A stretch of 64,000 bases of DNA from Roseomonas sp. AR75 (GTDB lineage: Bacteria > Pseudomonadota > Alphaproteobacteria > Acetobacterales > Acetobacteraceae), in the NCBI RefSeq assembly GCF_005222815.1, contig NZ_STGB01000004.1:930001-994000 (forward strand), given 5' to 3'. Within the stretch, counting starts at the first letter, position 1. Each line of letters starts with the position of its first letter. A program made the position numbers and the translations under genes. Of the stretch, positions 17,013-25,582 are shown in pieces. The notes under the pieces are model-generated. The model had not been told where the DNA came from and did no database searches. It saw only the letters and a list, made by a program, of their open reading frames with translations.

Positions 17013-17926
17013 TGGCCCGCGTTTCCATCAGCGAGGTCGCGCCGCGCGACGGGCTGCAATCCATCGGCCCCTTCGTGCCGACCGAGACCAAGATCGCGCT
17101 CGTCCGCGCGTTGCATGCGGCCGGCGTACGGCGGATGGAAGTCGGCTCCTTCGTCAGCCCCAAGGCCGTGCCGCAGATGGCCGACACCGCCGAGGTGTTC
17201 CGGGCCGCACTCGCGCTGGACGGGCTGGAATGCACCGCGCTCGTGCCCAACCGGAAGGGCTTCGAAGCGGCGCTCGCGGCCGGCGCGCATCGCGTCGGGC
17301 TGTTCATGTCGGTGACCGAAAGCCACAACAAGGCGAATGTGAACCGCAGCTGCGCCGAGAGCTTCGCCGACCTCTCCGGCATCGTGCGCGACGCCCTCGC
17401 GGCGGGCCGGAAGGTGCGCTTCAACCTTTCCTGCTGCTTCCACTGCCCCTTCGAGGGCGTGGTGCCGGAACGCGACGCGCTGGACTGGGTGGAGCGCGTG
17501 GTGGCGCTCGATCCCTGGATCGAGGTCGCGATCTGCGACACCACCGGCAACGCCGCGCCCGACCAGGTTTCCCGAGTGGTCGGCCATGCCGTGAGGAGTT
17601 GGCCGGCGCCGGACGGCTCGAACCGCATCGCCTTCCACGGCCACGACACCTACGGCATGGGCGTGGCGAATGTCGCCGCGGCCTGGAACGCCGGCTGCGA
17701 CGTGATCGACAGCGCGGCGGGCGGGCTCGGCGGCTGCCCCTTCGCGCCGGGCGCAACGGGCAATGTCGCAACCGAGGATGTCGCCTGGCTGTTCCGCCGC
17801 ATGGGCGTGGAGACGGGGCTCGACTGGGCAAAGCTGCTCGCGGCCGCCGATCTCGCGGCCGGCGTCCCCGGCGGGCTGCCGGGCGGTCGCATGCGGGCGG
17901 TATCGGCCGCGCGCCGCGCGGCCTGA
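17009..17926 (+). CDS. hydroxymethylglutaryl-CoA lyase family protein
   Basis: Aldolase-like TIM barrel of 305 residues that cleaves 3-hydroxy-3-methylglutaryl-CoA or a related ester to acetyl-CoA and a keto acid. It shows the N-terminal EVAPRDGLQ motif, metal-site histidines in FHGHDTYGMG and the active-site Cys loop GLGGCPFAPGATGN. Two ATGs in tandem (17009, 17012) follow GGAGGG; either may be used. The start overlaps the CoA-transferase stop. Citramalyl-CoA or related C5 activity is also possible, given the CoA-transferase partner. Confidence 0.92.
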   Translation: MMARVSISEVAPRDGLQSIGPFVPTETKIALVRALHAAGVRRMEVGSFVSPKAVPQMADTAEVFRAALALDGLECTALVPNRKGFEAALAAGAHRVGLFMSVTESHNKANVNRSCAESFADLSGIVRDALAAGRKVRFNLSCCFHCPFEGVVPERDALDWVERVVALDPWIEVAICDTTGNAAPDQVSRVVGHAVRSWPAPDGSNRIAFHGHDTYGMGVANVAAAWNAGCDVIDSAAGGLGGCPFAPGATGNVATEDVAWLFRRMGVETGLDWAKLLAAADLAAGVPGGLPGGRMRAVSAARRAA

Positions 17927-17945
17927 CAGGCGGAGGGATTGCCTG

Positions 17946-17963
17946 GCCGCCGATTCTGGCGGC
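17946..17963 (+). terminator. hairpin after the lyase gene, possible terminator
   Basis: Arms GCCGCC (17946-17951) and GGCGGC (17958-17963) enclose a 6-base loop, 20 bases after the lyase stop. No U-tract follows, so termination would be weak or Rho-dependent; it may only be a GC-rich coincidence before the next GTG start. Confidence 0.25.
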
Positions 17964-17992
17964 GGCGGTTCGTTGCGTGCCAGTATCGCCGT

Positions 17993-18922
17993 GTGCGTGC
18001 CGCCCTGCTGACCCTTCCGCTCCTCCTCCTGCTCGCGGCCTGCGGCGGCGAGCGGCTGAGCCTGCCTTCCGGCCGTGGCGCGGTGCTCGACCGCGCCACG
18101 CAGCCGGGGCCCGCGCCGGTCATCGTGGTGCTGCATGGCGCGGCGCTTTCCGGCGCTATCACCCGCGACATGCTGGACCTGTCGGAGATGGCGCGCGGCG
18201 AAGGCTTCGCGGTCGTCTATCCGGATTCCGCAGGCACCTTCTGGAACGACGGGGCGCTGCGCGCGCGCATGTCGGGGCTGCTCTCCGCCGGCGACGACAT
18301 CGGCTTCCTGGATGCGCTGCTCGACCTGCTGGTGGCGGAGGGCATCGCCGATGCCGCGCACATCCACTTGGCCGGCATCTCCAACGGCGGGATGATGGCG
18401 ATGCGCTACGCCTGCGAGCGTGCGGAGCGGCTTGCCTCCGTGGCGATGTTCAAGGCGACCCTGCCGCTCGCGCCGCCCTGCCATCCGGGGCGGCCCCTGC
18501 CCGTGCTGCTGGCCGCCGGCACGGATGACCCCATCGTCGGCTGGGACGGCAGCATCGGCTACGGCCCGCTCTTCGCGACGGAGCGCCGGCACACGGTGCC
18601 GGAGACCTTCGCCTTCTGGCAGCGTGCGAATGGCTGCACCGGCGTCGCGCCCAGCGTCGAACTGCCGCGTCAGGGCGAGCCTGACGCGCCGCATGTGCTT
18701 CTGCATGAGGCGACCGGCTGCGCCCCCGGCGCGACCACGCTGCTCTATGAGATGCGCGGCGCCGGGCACCGGCTGCCGGGGCAGGGAGAATCGTGGCTGA
18801 TGCGCGTATTCGGCCGCACCACGATGGATGTGGAGGCCAGCGCGCTGATGCTCGCCTTCGCGCGCAATCCGGATCGCGTGCCGCAGCCAAAGGCCGCCAT
18901 CCGCCACGCGAGGGCCCGATGA
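17993..18922 (+). CDS. alpha/beta hydrolase, PHB depolymerase/LpqC-like lipoprotein
   Basis: Exported esterase of about 309 residues from a GTG start chosen to give the signal peptide; a frame from 17939 adds an unlikely basic leader. The lipobox is LAAC (LLLLLAACGG). The hydrolase fold shows the oxyanion strand VIVVLHGAALSG, nucleophile elbow AGISNGGMM (Ser) and a late His in GAGHRLPG, with an acid in AAGTDDPIVG. This matches the polyhydroxybutyrate depolymerase/feruloyl esterase group. The stop overlaps the next gene (ATGATG), and two more exported proteins follow, so this is a hydrolase cluster of the cell surface. Confidence 0.85.
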   Translation: MRAALLTLPLLLLLAACGGERLSLPSGRGAVLDRATQPGPAPVIVVLHGAALSGAITRDMLDLSEMARGEGFAVVYPDSAGTFWNDGALRARMSGLLSAGDDIGFLDALLDLLVAEGIADAAHIHLAGISNGGMMAMRYACERAERLASVAMFKATLPLAPPCHPGRPLPVLLAAGTDDPIVGWDGSIGYGPLFATERRHTVPETFAFWQRANGCTGVAPSVELPRQGEPDAPHVLLHEATGCAPGATTLLYEMRGAGHRLPGQGESWLMRVFGRTTMDVEASALMLAFARNPDRVPQPKAAIRHARAR

Positions 18923-20511
18923 TGCGTCTGCCTATCCTGGTCGCGACGGCCATGCTGCTCTCACTGACCGCGCTGGCGCAGCCACGCACGCCACCCGGCC
19001 GTGCGGCGGCGCAGGCCCAGGTCGCACGCTGCGATGCGATCGCCGCGCAGGCCGGACAGGCGCATCTGCATGAGGTCCGCGAGAGCTTCGCCGCCTTCCT
19101 GCCCGCGGCGCGCGACGTGCTGCGCGCTCATTCCGTCGAGGCGCGCATCACCGATGGCGGCCGCGTCGCGCGGGTGGAGCTGCACCTGCACGCGATCCGC
19201 GACATGGAATTGCCGACCGACGTGCCGCGGATGCACTATCGCGACGAGCTGGACGGCGCGCGCATCCTGCAGGATCCGCGGTCGCGCATCCGCGCGCTGT
19301 GGGAGATCGACGAGGTCACCGTCGCCGCCTCCTCCCGCGCCTACGACGTGCGCTATGCCGACCTCACCGCGCCGGATCCCTATCCCTGGCTCGAAGGCGA
19401 GCCGCTGCCGGTGCTGAAGGACTACGAGGTCCTGGCGATCTACACCGACCGCTACACCGGCTTCGCCGGGCTTGCGCTGGCGCCGCGCCATCCCCGCGGC
19501 GCGGCGCATCGCATCTACGCCATCGCGGGGACGCACACGCTCGACCATCCGGACCTGCGCGGCTGGGGTTCCGGCCTGACGCTCGGGCGCGGGCAGTTCA
19601 TCTCCAACGCCGCCCTGCACATGGCGGCCGACGCCGCCGCCTATGCGCGCGACATGCAGGGTGGGGGCGAGGTGTTCATCACCGGGCAGAGCCAGGGCGG
19701 GCTGACCGCGCAGGGGCTGGCCTACATGGTGCAGGCGATGCTCGACGAAGGCGGCGGACGGCATCACCTGGTGCACATGGTCTCCTGGGGCGCGATCGGC
19801 GCCAAGGAGGTCATGGAACGCATGATCGCCCATTGGCGCGCCGGCGAGGCGCGGCGTTTCGGCGCCGGGCTGGAACGCCACTGGGCAATCTCGGACCCGC
19901 ACCAGCCGCGCGCGGCGGAGGCCTGGGCGCAGGTGACGCGGCGCTGGGCACGCATTCCCGAAGGAGCGGAGGGCGCCCATCTCGACGAGACGGCGGCGCG
20001 GATGCGCGCGGTGGGCTTCTTCTTCGACGTGGACCTGTTCTCCCGCCTCGGCACCTTCTTCGGCACGACCTTCGCCTTCCCGACCGCGCTGGTGCTGCCG
20101 GATGCCTGCGACGAGATCCAGGCGGAGTTCATCATGGGCCGCCGCAGCGGCGCCTTCGGCATGCAGCTCGAAGCGCATTTCCTGCGCGGCTACCACCGCG
20201 CGGTGGGGCGCGGCGCGCTGGCCGTGGCACGGCCGGCCGATCCACCGAAATGGCCGGTGCTGACCGGCATGATCCCGGCGCTGGAGGCGATCGGAGAGGT
20301 CTGGATGGAGACGGTGTATTTCCGCACCGTCGCGTCGTCCTCGGCGAACTGGACGCGCTGCCGCGCCGCGCATGCCTGGCGGACGCTGCGCAACGCGCAT
20401 TGCCGGGAGGATTGGTGGCCCGGATGCGGCCAGAGCGCCGATCCGGCCGAGCCGAACTGGTGCCTGGCGACGGAAGCCTGGCCCGGCAGCGTGCTGCGGG
20501 AGATCCGCTGA
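18919..20511 (+). CDS. exported alpha/beta hydrolase, class 3 lipase-like
   Basis: A 530-residue protein with a cleavable signal peptide (LPILVATAMLLSLTALAQ). A nucleophile elbow GQSQGG follows strand GEVFITG in the middle, and the preceding RIYAIAGTHTLDHPDLRGW recalls the oxyanion and lid region of class 3 lipases, hence a lipase/phospholipase guess. The C-terminal 60 residues hold five Cys (CRAAHAWRTLRNAHC, then WWPGCG and NWCLA) likely to form disulphides. Longer than most lipases; the N-terminal 150 residues match nothing I recognise. Tandem ATGs at 18919 and 18922 overlap the preceding stop. Confidence 0.65.
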   Translation: MMRLPILVATAMLLSLTALAQPRTPPGRAAAQAQVARCDAIAAQAGQAHLHEVRESFAAFLPAARDVLRAHSVEARITDGGRVARVELHLHAIRDMELPTDVPRMHYRDELDGARILQDPRSRIRALWEIDEVTVAASSRAYDVRYADLTAPDPYPWLEGEPLPVLKDYEVLAIYTDRYTGFAGLALAPRHPRGAAHRIYAIAGTHTLDHPDLRGWGSGLTLGRGQFISNAALHMAADAAAYARDMQGGGEVFITGQSQGGLTAQGLAYMVQAMLDEGGGRHHLVHMVSWGAIGAKEVMERMIAHWRAGEARRFGAGLERHWAISDPHQPRAAEAWAQVTRRWARIPEGAEGAHLDETAARMRAVGFFFDVDLFSRLGTFFGTTFAFPTALVLPDACDEIQAEFIMGRRSGAFGMQLEAHFLRGYHRAVGRGALAVARPADPPKWPVLTGMIPALEAIGEVWMETVYFRTVASSSANWTRCRAAHAWRTLRNAHCREDWWPGCGQSADPAEPNWCLATEAWPGSVLREIR

Positions 20512-20562
20512 GCCTCGCTTTCGGCGTGGCGCGGCGTCTCGATACGCCCTAGAATCAGCACC

Positions 20563-21060
20563 ATGTGGCGCGCTCTTGTCATGCTGGTTCTGCTCGGCTT
20601 GGCCGCCTGCGGCAGCACGCGCGCCCCGGTTCCGGGCGGCGGCGGCGCCGTCGCGGAGCCGGTCTCCTGCGTGCCCTACGCCCGCGCGCGCTCCGGCATC
20701 CAGCTCTCCGGCGACGCCTGGACCTGGTGGGACGCCGCCGCCGGCCGCTACGAGCGCTCCCAGGCGCCGCAGCCGGGTAGCGTGCTGGTGATCAACCGCA
20801 CCGCACGCATGCGGTCCGGCCATGTCGCGGTGGTGACGCGGGTGGTGAGCAGCCGGGAGATCCTCGTGGACCATGCCAACTGGGCGTCCGGCGCGGCGAA
20901 GGGCCGCATCGCTCGGGACCAGCGCGTGGTGGACATCTCGTCCGCGAATGACTGGTCGGTGGTGCGGGTATGGTATCCGCGAATCAACAACCTCGGCGCG
21001 TCGGGCTACCCGGTGCGCGGCTTCGTGCATCCGCGCATGAGCTTCGCCAGCGCCGACTGA
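20563..21060 (+). CDS. CHAP-domain lipoprotein, putative cell-wall amidase
   Basis: A 165-residue protein with lipobox LAAC (VLLGLAACGS), followed by a Gly-rich linker and a CHAP (NlpC/P60-like) domain. The catalytic Cys lies in VSCVPYARARSGI, the His in RSGHVAVVTRV and a polar third residue in the strand LVDHANW. Such domains cut peptidoglycan peptides or amidate links. It follows the lipase-like gene by 51 bases, so the cluster exports three hydrolases. Role in wall remodelling is family knowledge; the specific bond is unknown. Confidence 0.82.
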   Translation: MWRALVMLVLLGLAACGSTRAPVPGGGGAVAEPVSCVPYARARSGIQLSGDAWTWWDAAAGRYERSQAPQPGSVLVINRTARMRSGHVAVVTRVVSSREILVDHANWASGAAKGRIARDQRVVDISSANDWSVVRVWYPRINNLGASGYPVRGFVHPRMSFASAD

Positions 21061-21121
21061 TCTTGCCCCGCGGCGCCAGCCGGGCTTGGTTGCGGATCAA
21101 TCGCACCAGGGAGGAACCCCG

Positions 21122-22096
21122 ATGACCATCACCCGTCGCGGCATGCTCGGCGCCGCCACCCTTGTTGCAGCGCCGGGCGCGCTGCGCGCCCAGCCCGCCT
21201 GGCCGGATCGCCCGGTGCGGGTGATCGTGGCCTTCCCCGGCGGCTCCACGCCCGACATGGCGGCGCGTGCCGTGGCGCCGCATCTGGCGCAGGTCTTCGG
21301 CCAGCCCTTCGTCGTGGATAACCGCGCCGGCGGCGGCGGCAATATCGGCACGGAAGCCATCGCGCGCGCCACGGACGGGCACACGCTCGGCGTCACCATC
21401 GGCGGCCCGGGCAGCACGGCGAAGGTGCTGAACCCGAACCTGTCCTACGACCCGGCGACCGACCTGACGCCGATCTCGCTGCTGGCGCGGCTGCCCTTCG
21501 TGCTGGCGGTGCATCCCTCGGTGCCAGCGAACACGGTGGCCGAGCTGATCGCCTATGCGAAGGCCAATCCGGGCAAGCTGAACTACGGCTCGACCGGGCC
21601 GGGCACGCTCTCCCACCTCGCCACGGAGGACATGGCGCGGCTGTCGGGCTTCCAGGCGGAGCATGTATCCTATCGCGGCGTTGCGCAGGCGGTGCTGGAC
21701 CTGGTCGCGGGGCGGCTGCAGCTGTTCCTGGCGGCGCCCGCGGGCGTGCTGGCGCAGGTGCAGGACGGCAGGCTGCGTGCGCTTGCGGTGACGGGGCCGG
21801 ATCGCATGGCGCAGCTTCCGAACGTGCCGACGCTGCGCGAGGCCGGCGTGCAGATGGAGCCGGTGGTGGCCTGGATCGGCATGTTCGGCCCCGCCGGCTT
21901 CCCGGCCGACCGTGCCGCACGGATCGCTCGGGAATGCAATGTCGCGCTGAACCAGCCCGAACAGCGGCGCACGTTGGAAGCGGCGGGCTTCCAGCCGGTG
22001 GGCTCGACGCCGGCGGAATTCGCCGCGTTGCAGAAGGCCGAGATCGAGCGCTGGGGCGGGCTGATCCGCCGCCTGGGCATCCGCCCGGAAAGCTGA
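21122..22096 (+). CDS. tripartite tricarboxylate transporter receptor, Bug/TctC family
   Basis: Periplasmic binding protein of 324 residues for an organic acid. The ATG at 21122 has a GGAGGA Shine-Dalgarno and opens a signal peptide with a twin-arginine-like TRRGMLGA. Mature protein shows the Bug family hallmarks VRVIVAFPGGSTPDMAAR, VVDNRAGGGGNIG and the later YRGVAQAVLDLVAGRLQ. No TctA/TctB membrane genes are near, so it must use a transporter encoded elsewhere or act as a sensor. It ends tail to tail with the next Bug gene across a hairpin. Confidence 0.93.
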   Translation: MTITRRGMLGAATLVAAPGALRAQPAWPDRPVRVIVAFPGGSTPDMAARAVAPHLAQVFGQPFVVDNRAGGGGNIGTEAIARATDGHTLGVTIGGPGSTAKVLNPNLSYDPATDLTPISLLARLPFVLAVHPSVPANTVAELIAYAKANPGKLNYGSTGPGTLSHLATEDMARLSGFQAEHVSYRGVAQAVLDLVAGRLQLFLAAPAGVLAQVQDGRLRALAVTGPDRMAQLPNVPTLREAGVQMEPVVAWIGMFGPAGFPADRAARIARECNVALNQPEQRRTLEAAGFQPVGSTPAEFAALQKAEIERWGGLIRRLGIRPES

Positions 22097-22102
22097 CGCG
22101 GT

Positions 22103-22130
22103 CGGGGCGCGGCGCCGCCGCCGCGCCCCG
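22103..22130. terminator. bidirectional hairpin between converging genes
   Basis: Twelve-base arms CGGGGCGCGGCG (22103-22114) and CGCCGCGCCCCG (22119-22130) around a 4-base loop lie in the 42 bases between two convergent Bug receptor genes. The stem is perfect, but U-tracts are lacking on both sides, so its action as a terminator may depend on Rho or on stalling. Confidence 0.5.
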
Positions 22131-22138
22131 TGCCCGCG

Positions 22139-23131
22139 CTATTGCAGCGTTAACCGCGCTTCCTTGATCACCGTCGCCCAGCGCGTCACCTGGCTGGCGA
22201 GTTGTTCGGCGGTGGCCGAGGCTGGGCCAGGCATCGGCACCACGCCCTGCGTGAGCAGCCGGTCGCGGATCTCCGGCTGCGCCACGGCCGCCTGCATCGC
22301 CGCGTTCAGCTTGCCGATGGCCGGCGCCGGCGTGCCGGCGGGGGCGAGGATGCTGTAGATCGAGGAGACGGCGAAGGCGCCAAAGCCGGCCTCGGCCGTG
22401 GTCGGCACCTGCGGCACCGCATTGCTGCGCGTGGGCGTCGCGATGGCCAGCACCTTCAGTGCGCTGCCGTTCTGCATGACGTTGGGCAGCGTGGCGAACA
22501 TGATATCCACCTGCCCGGCCAGCACGTCGGCCAGCGCCGGCGCGCCGCCGCGATAAGGCACATGCAGCATGCGCAGCCCCGCCTGCTGCGCGAAGAGTTC
22601 CGCCGCGAGATGTTCGGTGGAGCCGTTGCCGGAGGAGGCGTAGCTGAGTGCGCCCGGCCGGCTGCGCACCAGCGCGACCAGCCCGGCCAGGCTGTCCACC
22701 TGTACCTTGTTCGCGACCGCGATCACGATGGGCACCGCGCCGACCGTGCCGACCGGCGTGAAGTCGCGTTGCAGGTCTAGGTTCAGATTGTTGCCGGGCA
22801 TGCCCGCGAGGATCGCGTAGCTGGTGATCGGCGCCATCAGCAGCGTGCTGCCATCGGGCGTGGCACGCGCGACGAATTGTGCGCCGATCGCACCGGAGGC
22901 GCCGGTGCGGTTCTCCACCACCACCGACTGGCCGAGACGCCCGGCCATGCCCTGGCCGACGAGCCGCCCGACGAAATCCACGGCGCCGCCCGCCGAGAAC
23001 GGCACGACCAGCCGAACCGGCTGGTTCGGCAGCTCCTGCGCCCGCGCGGCGCGTGCACCGAAGCCGATCGCAGCCGCGGCGAGCAGCGCAGGCCGCCTTC
23101 CGATCCTGGCACTCCGCAGGGTGTTGGTCAT
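22139..23131 (-). CDS. tripartite tricarboxylate transporter receptor, Bug/TctC family
   Basis: Periplasmic receptor of 330 residues. Its signal peptide (GRRPALLAAAAIGFGARAARA) ends before QELPNQPVRLVV. Family motifs VPFSAGGAVDFVGR, VVENRTGASGAIG and VPYRGGAPALADVLAG are clear. The start overlaps the acyl-CoA ligase stop (ATGA), so it is the last gene of the crotonase-IclR-ligase operon and probably binds the acid which that ligase activates (inference from context). Confidence 0.93.
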   Translation of the reverse strand: MTNTLRSARIGRRPALLAAAAIGFGARAARAQELPNQPVRLVVPFSAGGAVDFVGRLVGQGMAGRLGQSVVVENRTGASGAIGAQFVARATPDGSTLLMAPITSYAILAGMPGNNLNLDLQRDFTPVGTVGAVPIVIAVANKVQVDSLAGLVALVRSRPGALSYASSGNGSTEHLAAELFAQQAGLRMLHVPYRGGAPALADVLAGQVDIMFATLPNVMQNGSALKVLAIATPTRSNAVPQVPTTAEAGFGAFAVSSIYSILAPAGTPAPAIGKLNAAMQAAVAQPEIRDRLLTQGVVPMPGPASATAEQLASQVTRWATVIKEARLTLQ

Positions 23132-24723
23132 CGCCGTGCCTCCGCTGTCGAGGGTTTGCGGCCGGGATCGAGCCCGGACGCCTCAAGGTCCCAGCAGTCG
23201 TCCGTGTCGCGCGACAATTCCATCTTGCGCACGCGCTGCGTCGGCGTGCGCGGGAAGTCCTCGACGAAGGCGACGAAGCGCGGAAGCTGGAAGCGCGGCA
23301 TGCGCGGGGCGCACCAGGCCAGCAGCGTCGCGGCATCCAGCGCGGCGCCCGCGGCGCGGCGCACGAAGATCTTGATCTCGTCCTCGCCGAGCGCGCTCGG
23401 CACGCCGATCATCGCGACCTCCTCGACCTCCGGATGGTCGAGCAGCACGCGCTCGACCTCCCAGGCGGAGATGTTGATGCCGCGGCGGCGCACGGAATCC
23501 TTGGCGCGGCCGAGGAAGAAGTAGTCGCCATCGGCATCGCGCCGCGCCAGGTCGCCGCTGCGGAACCAGTCACCACGCATCGTGGCGGCAGACGCTTCGG
23601 GATTGCGGAAATAGCCGAGGAAGCCGAGCTTCGGGTCCTTCGCGCGGAAGCAGAGCTCGCCCGTCTCGCCATCCGGCACGGCGTTGCCTTCGGCATCAGC
23701 CACCATCGCCTCGTACCAGCAGATCGGGCGGCCGACGGAGCCGACCTTGCCTGTCATGTTGAGCGTGGTGAAGGTGATCAGTTCCGACAGGCCATAGCCT
23801 TCGCGGATCTGCACGCCGAAGCGCTGCGAAAAGGGAGTCCAGACCTCGGCCGGGCAGCCGCCGCCCCAGGCAATGCGCACGCCATGGTCACGGTCCGCGG
23901 GGCCTTCGGGCTGGCGCAGCACCATCGGCACCACGCTGCCGAGATAATGCACGCGGCTCGCACCGAGCTCCTTCGCCTGCTGCCAGAAGCGCGAGGCGCT
24001 GAAGCGGTCCACCATGCCTAGGGTGAGGCGGCCGAACACGGCGGCGATCAGCACCGCGACGCCAGCGCCGTGATGCATCGCCTCCCAGAACAGGAATGTC
24101 TCGCCGGGCTGCGCGCCGGTGAGGTGCAGCAGCGCCACCGGGCCGGCACGCAGCGTGCGGTCGGATTTCAGCACGCCCTTCGGTGCGCCGGTGGTGCCGG
24201 AACTCGGCGTGATCGCGATGATGTCGTCGGCGCGCGGCGCGACCGGCGGCGGCGCCGCGTCGGGGTGGTCGAGCAGCGTCTGCAACGTCGCGCCGCCTAA
24301 GCCTCCGCGCCAGAACACGTGGCGCAGCGGGCGCGCGGCCAGAACGGGCGCGAGCGCGTCCGCATGGGTGGCGTCGGCGATCAGCGCATCCACCGCGAAG
24401 GCGTCGAAGGGATAGGCGAGGGAGGGACCCTGCAGCGCGGTGTTCACGGGCACACGCACCAGCCCGATCTTGGCGAGGGCGAAGATGCAGAGGATGTGGT
24501 CGGGATGGCCGGGCAGCATCAGCGCAACGCGGTCGCCCGGCTTCAGGCCAGCGGCGAGCAAGGCGTTCGCGATCCGGTTGACCGCGGCGTCCATGGCGCC
24601 GAAGCGCAGCGCCTGCCCGCCGAAGCGGCAGAAGATCCGATCCGGCGCGCTGATCGCCTGGGCGTCGAGTTCTTCCCGCAATGTGCGGTCGCCGGGCGGC
24701 GCGAGAGCCACGTCGGGGGCCAT
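23128..24723 (-). CDS. AMP-dependent synthetase/ligase (acyl-CoA ligase)
   Basis: Adenylate-forming ligase of 531 residues. The P-loop TPSSGTTGAPKG, the core GYGLSELI, FRSGDLARRDADGDYFFLGR and the hinge region are visible, but the catalytic Lys region near the C-terminus is less typical (TPTQRVRKMEL). An AGGAG Shine-Dalgarno precedes the ATG at 24723. A 15-base palindrome sits at 24743-24757, just upstream. It is distinct in sequence from the ligase at 6356-7981. It is followed by a Bug receptor whose start overlaps its stop. Confidence 0.91.
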   Translation of the reverse strand: MAPDVALAPPGDRTLREELDAQAISAPDRIFCRFGGQALRFGAMDAAVNRIANALLAAGLKPGDRVALMLPGHPDHILCIFALAKIGLVRVPVNTALQGPSLAYPFDAFAVDALIADATHADALAPVLAARPLRHVFWRGGLGGATLQTLLDHPDAAPPPVAPRADDIIAITPSSGTTGAPKGVLKSDRTLRAGPVALLHLTGAQPGETFLFWEAMHHGAGVAVLIAAVFGRLTLGMVDRFSASRFWQQAKELGASRVHYLGSVVPMVLRQPEGPADRDHGVRIAWGGGCPAEVWTPFSQRFGVQIREGYGLSELITFTTLNMTGKVGSVGRPICWYEAMVADAEGNAVPDGETGELCFRAKDPKLGFLGYFRNPEASAATMRGDWFRSGDLARRDADGDYFFLGRAKDSVRRRGINISAWEVERVLLDHPEVEEVAMIGVPSALGEDEIKIFVRRAAGAALDAATLLAWCAPRMPRFQLPRFVAFVEDFPRTPTQRVRKMELSRDTDDCWDLEASGLDPGRKPSTAEARR

Positions 24724-24742
24724 CGATGCTCCTGGCCAAAAT

Positions 24743-24757
24743 TATTGAAAAGCAATA
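24743..24757. promoter_or_regulatory. palindrome upstream of the acyl-CoA ligase, candidate IclR operator
   Basis: TATTG-AAAAG-CAATA forms perfect 5-base arms with a 5-base spacer, 20-34 bases upstream of the ligase start in an unusually AT-rich pocket (24740-24766). Nearly the same element (TATTG-N5-CAATT) lies before the crotonase at 26373-26387. IclR-family regulators bind short 13-15-base palindromes, and an IclR gene is located between the two sites. Confidence 0.55.
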
Positions 24758-24816
24758 CTAAATATCGCGAAGAAGCATGACCGTCGCCGCTCCCGCCTGT
24801 CAACGGCAAAGCGAAT

Positions 24817-25581
24817 TCAATGGCAGGCGCGTGCGGCGGCGATGACGGCCGGGACCAGGGTGGCCACGGCCTGCTCGGGATCGAAGCGGCTGCGCAGCGC
24901 GGAGAGGTTCACCGCGCCCAGGGCGCGGCCTTGCGTGTCGAGGACAGGCGCGGAGATCGACAGGCTGTCCTGGTCGAAGGCCTTCGTCGTCATCGCATAG
25001 CCCTGCGCCCGCACGCGATCGAGCAGATGCTGGAACGCCGCGATATCCTGCGCGCCGGCGCGCTGCCGCGCGAGCGCACTTGCGGCGGCGAAGGCGCGCG
25101 TCACCACTTCCGGCCGCGCATGCGCGAGCAGCATCTGGCCCGAGGAGGCGGAGATCGCCTCGAAGCGCATGCCCGGCGTGAGCGTGACGGCGGTGAGATG
25201 CGGGCTCGGCCAGTTCTCGACAATGACGATCTCGGTTTCCAGCAGTTCCGCCCAGGAGACGCATTCGCGCGTGGCGAGGTTGAGGTCGCGCAGCGCGGGC
25301 CGGGCACGCTGCAGCACCGATCGGCCGCCGACATAGCCGCGATAGAGGCCGAGCACCTTGGCGCCGAGGGTGAAGCGCTTCGTCGCAGGATCGCGGTGCA
25401 GGTAGCCGAGGCGATGCAGCGTGTAGACGAAGCGCTGCGCCGCGCTGCGTCCGATGCCGGCGCGCGCCATGATCTCCGCCAGCGTCAGCTCCTGGCGCGC
25501 TTCCTCGAACAGGCCGAGCACCGCCATGGCCTTCTCGACCGAAGCGACATAGAGCCGCGGGTCCGTCGCCTCCGGCGGCAT
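24817..25581 (-). CDS. IclR family transcriptional regulator
   Basis: A 254-residue regulator: an N-terminal winged helix (VEKAMAVLGLFEEARQELTL, with recognition helix GIGRSAAQRFVYTLHRLGYL) followed by the effector-binding GAF-like domain ending near SALRSRFDPEQ. The start at 25581 follows the crotonase stop directly; the longer frame upstream runs through the crotonase gene and has no coding character. It is the probable regulator of the crotonase, ligase and Bug genes around it, through the two 15-base palindromes. Confidence 0.92.
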   Translation of the reverse strand: MPPEATDPRLYVASVEKAMAVLGLFEEARQELTLAEIMARAGIGRSAAQRFVYTLHRLGYLHRDPATKRFTLGAKVLGLYRGYVGGRSVLQRARPALRDLNLATRECVSWAELLETEIVIVENWPSPHLTAVTLTPGMRFEAISASSGQMLLAHARPEVVTRAFAAASALARQRAGAQDIAAFQHLLDRVRAQGYAMTTKAFDQDSLSISAPVLDTQGRALGAVNLSALRSRFDPEQAVATLVPAVIAAARACH

Positions 25582-25582
25582 G

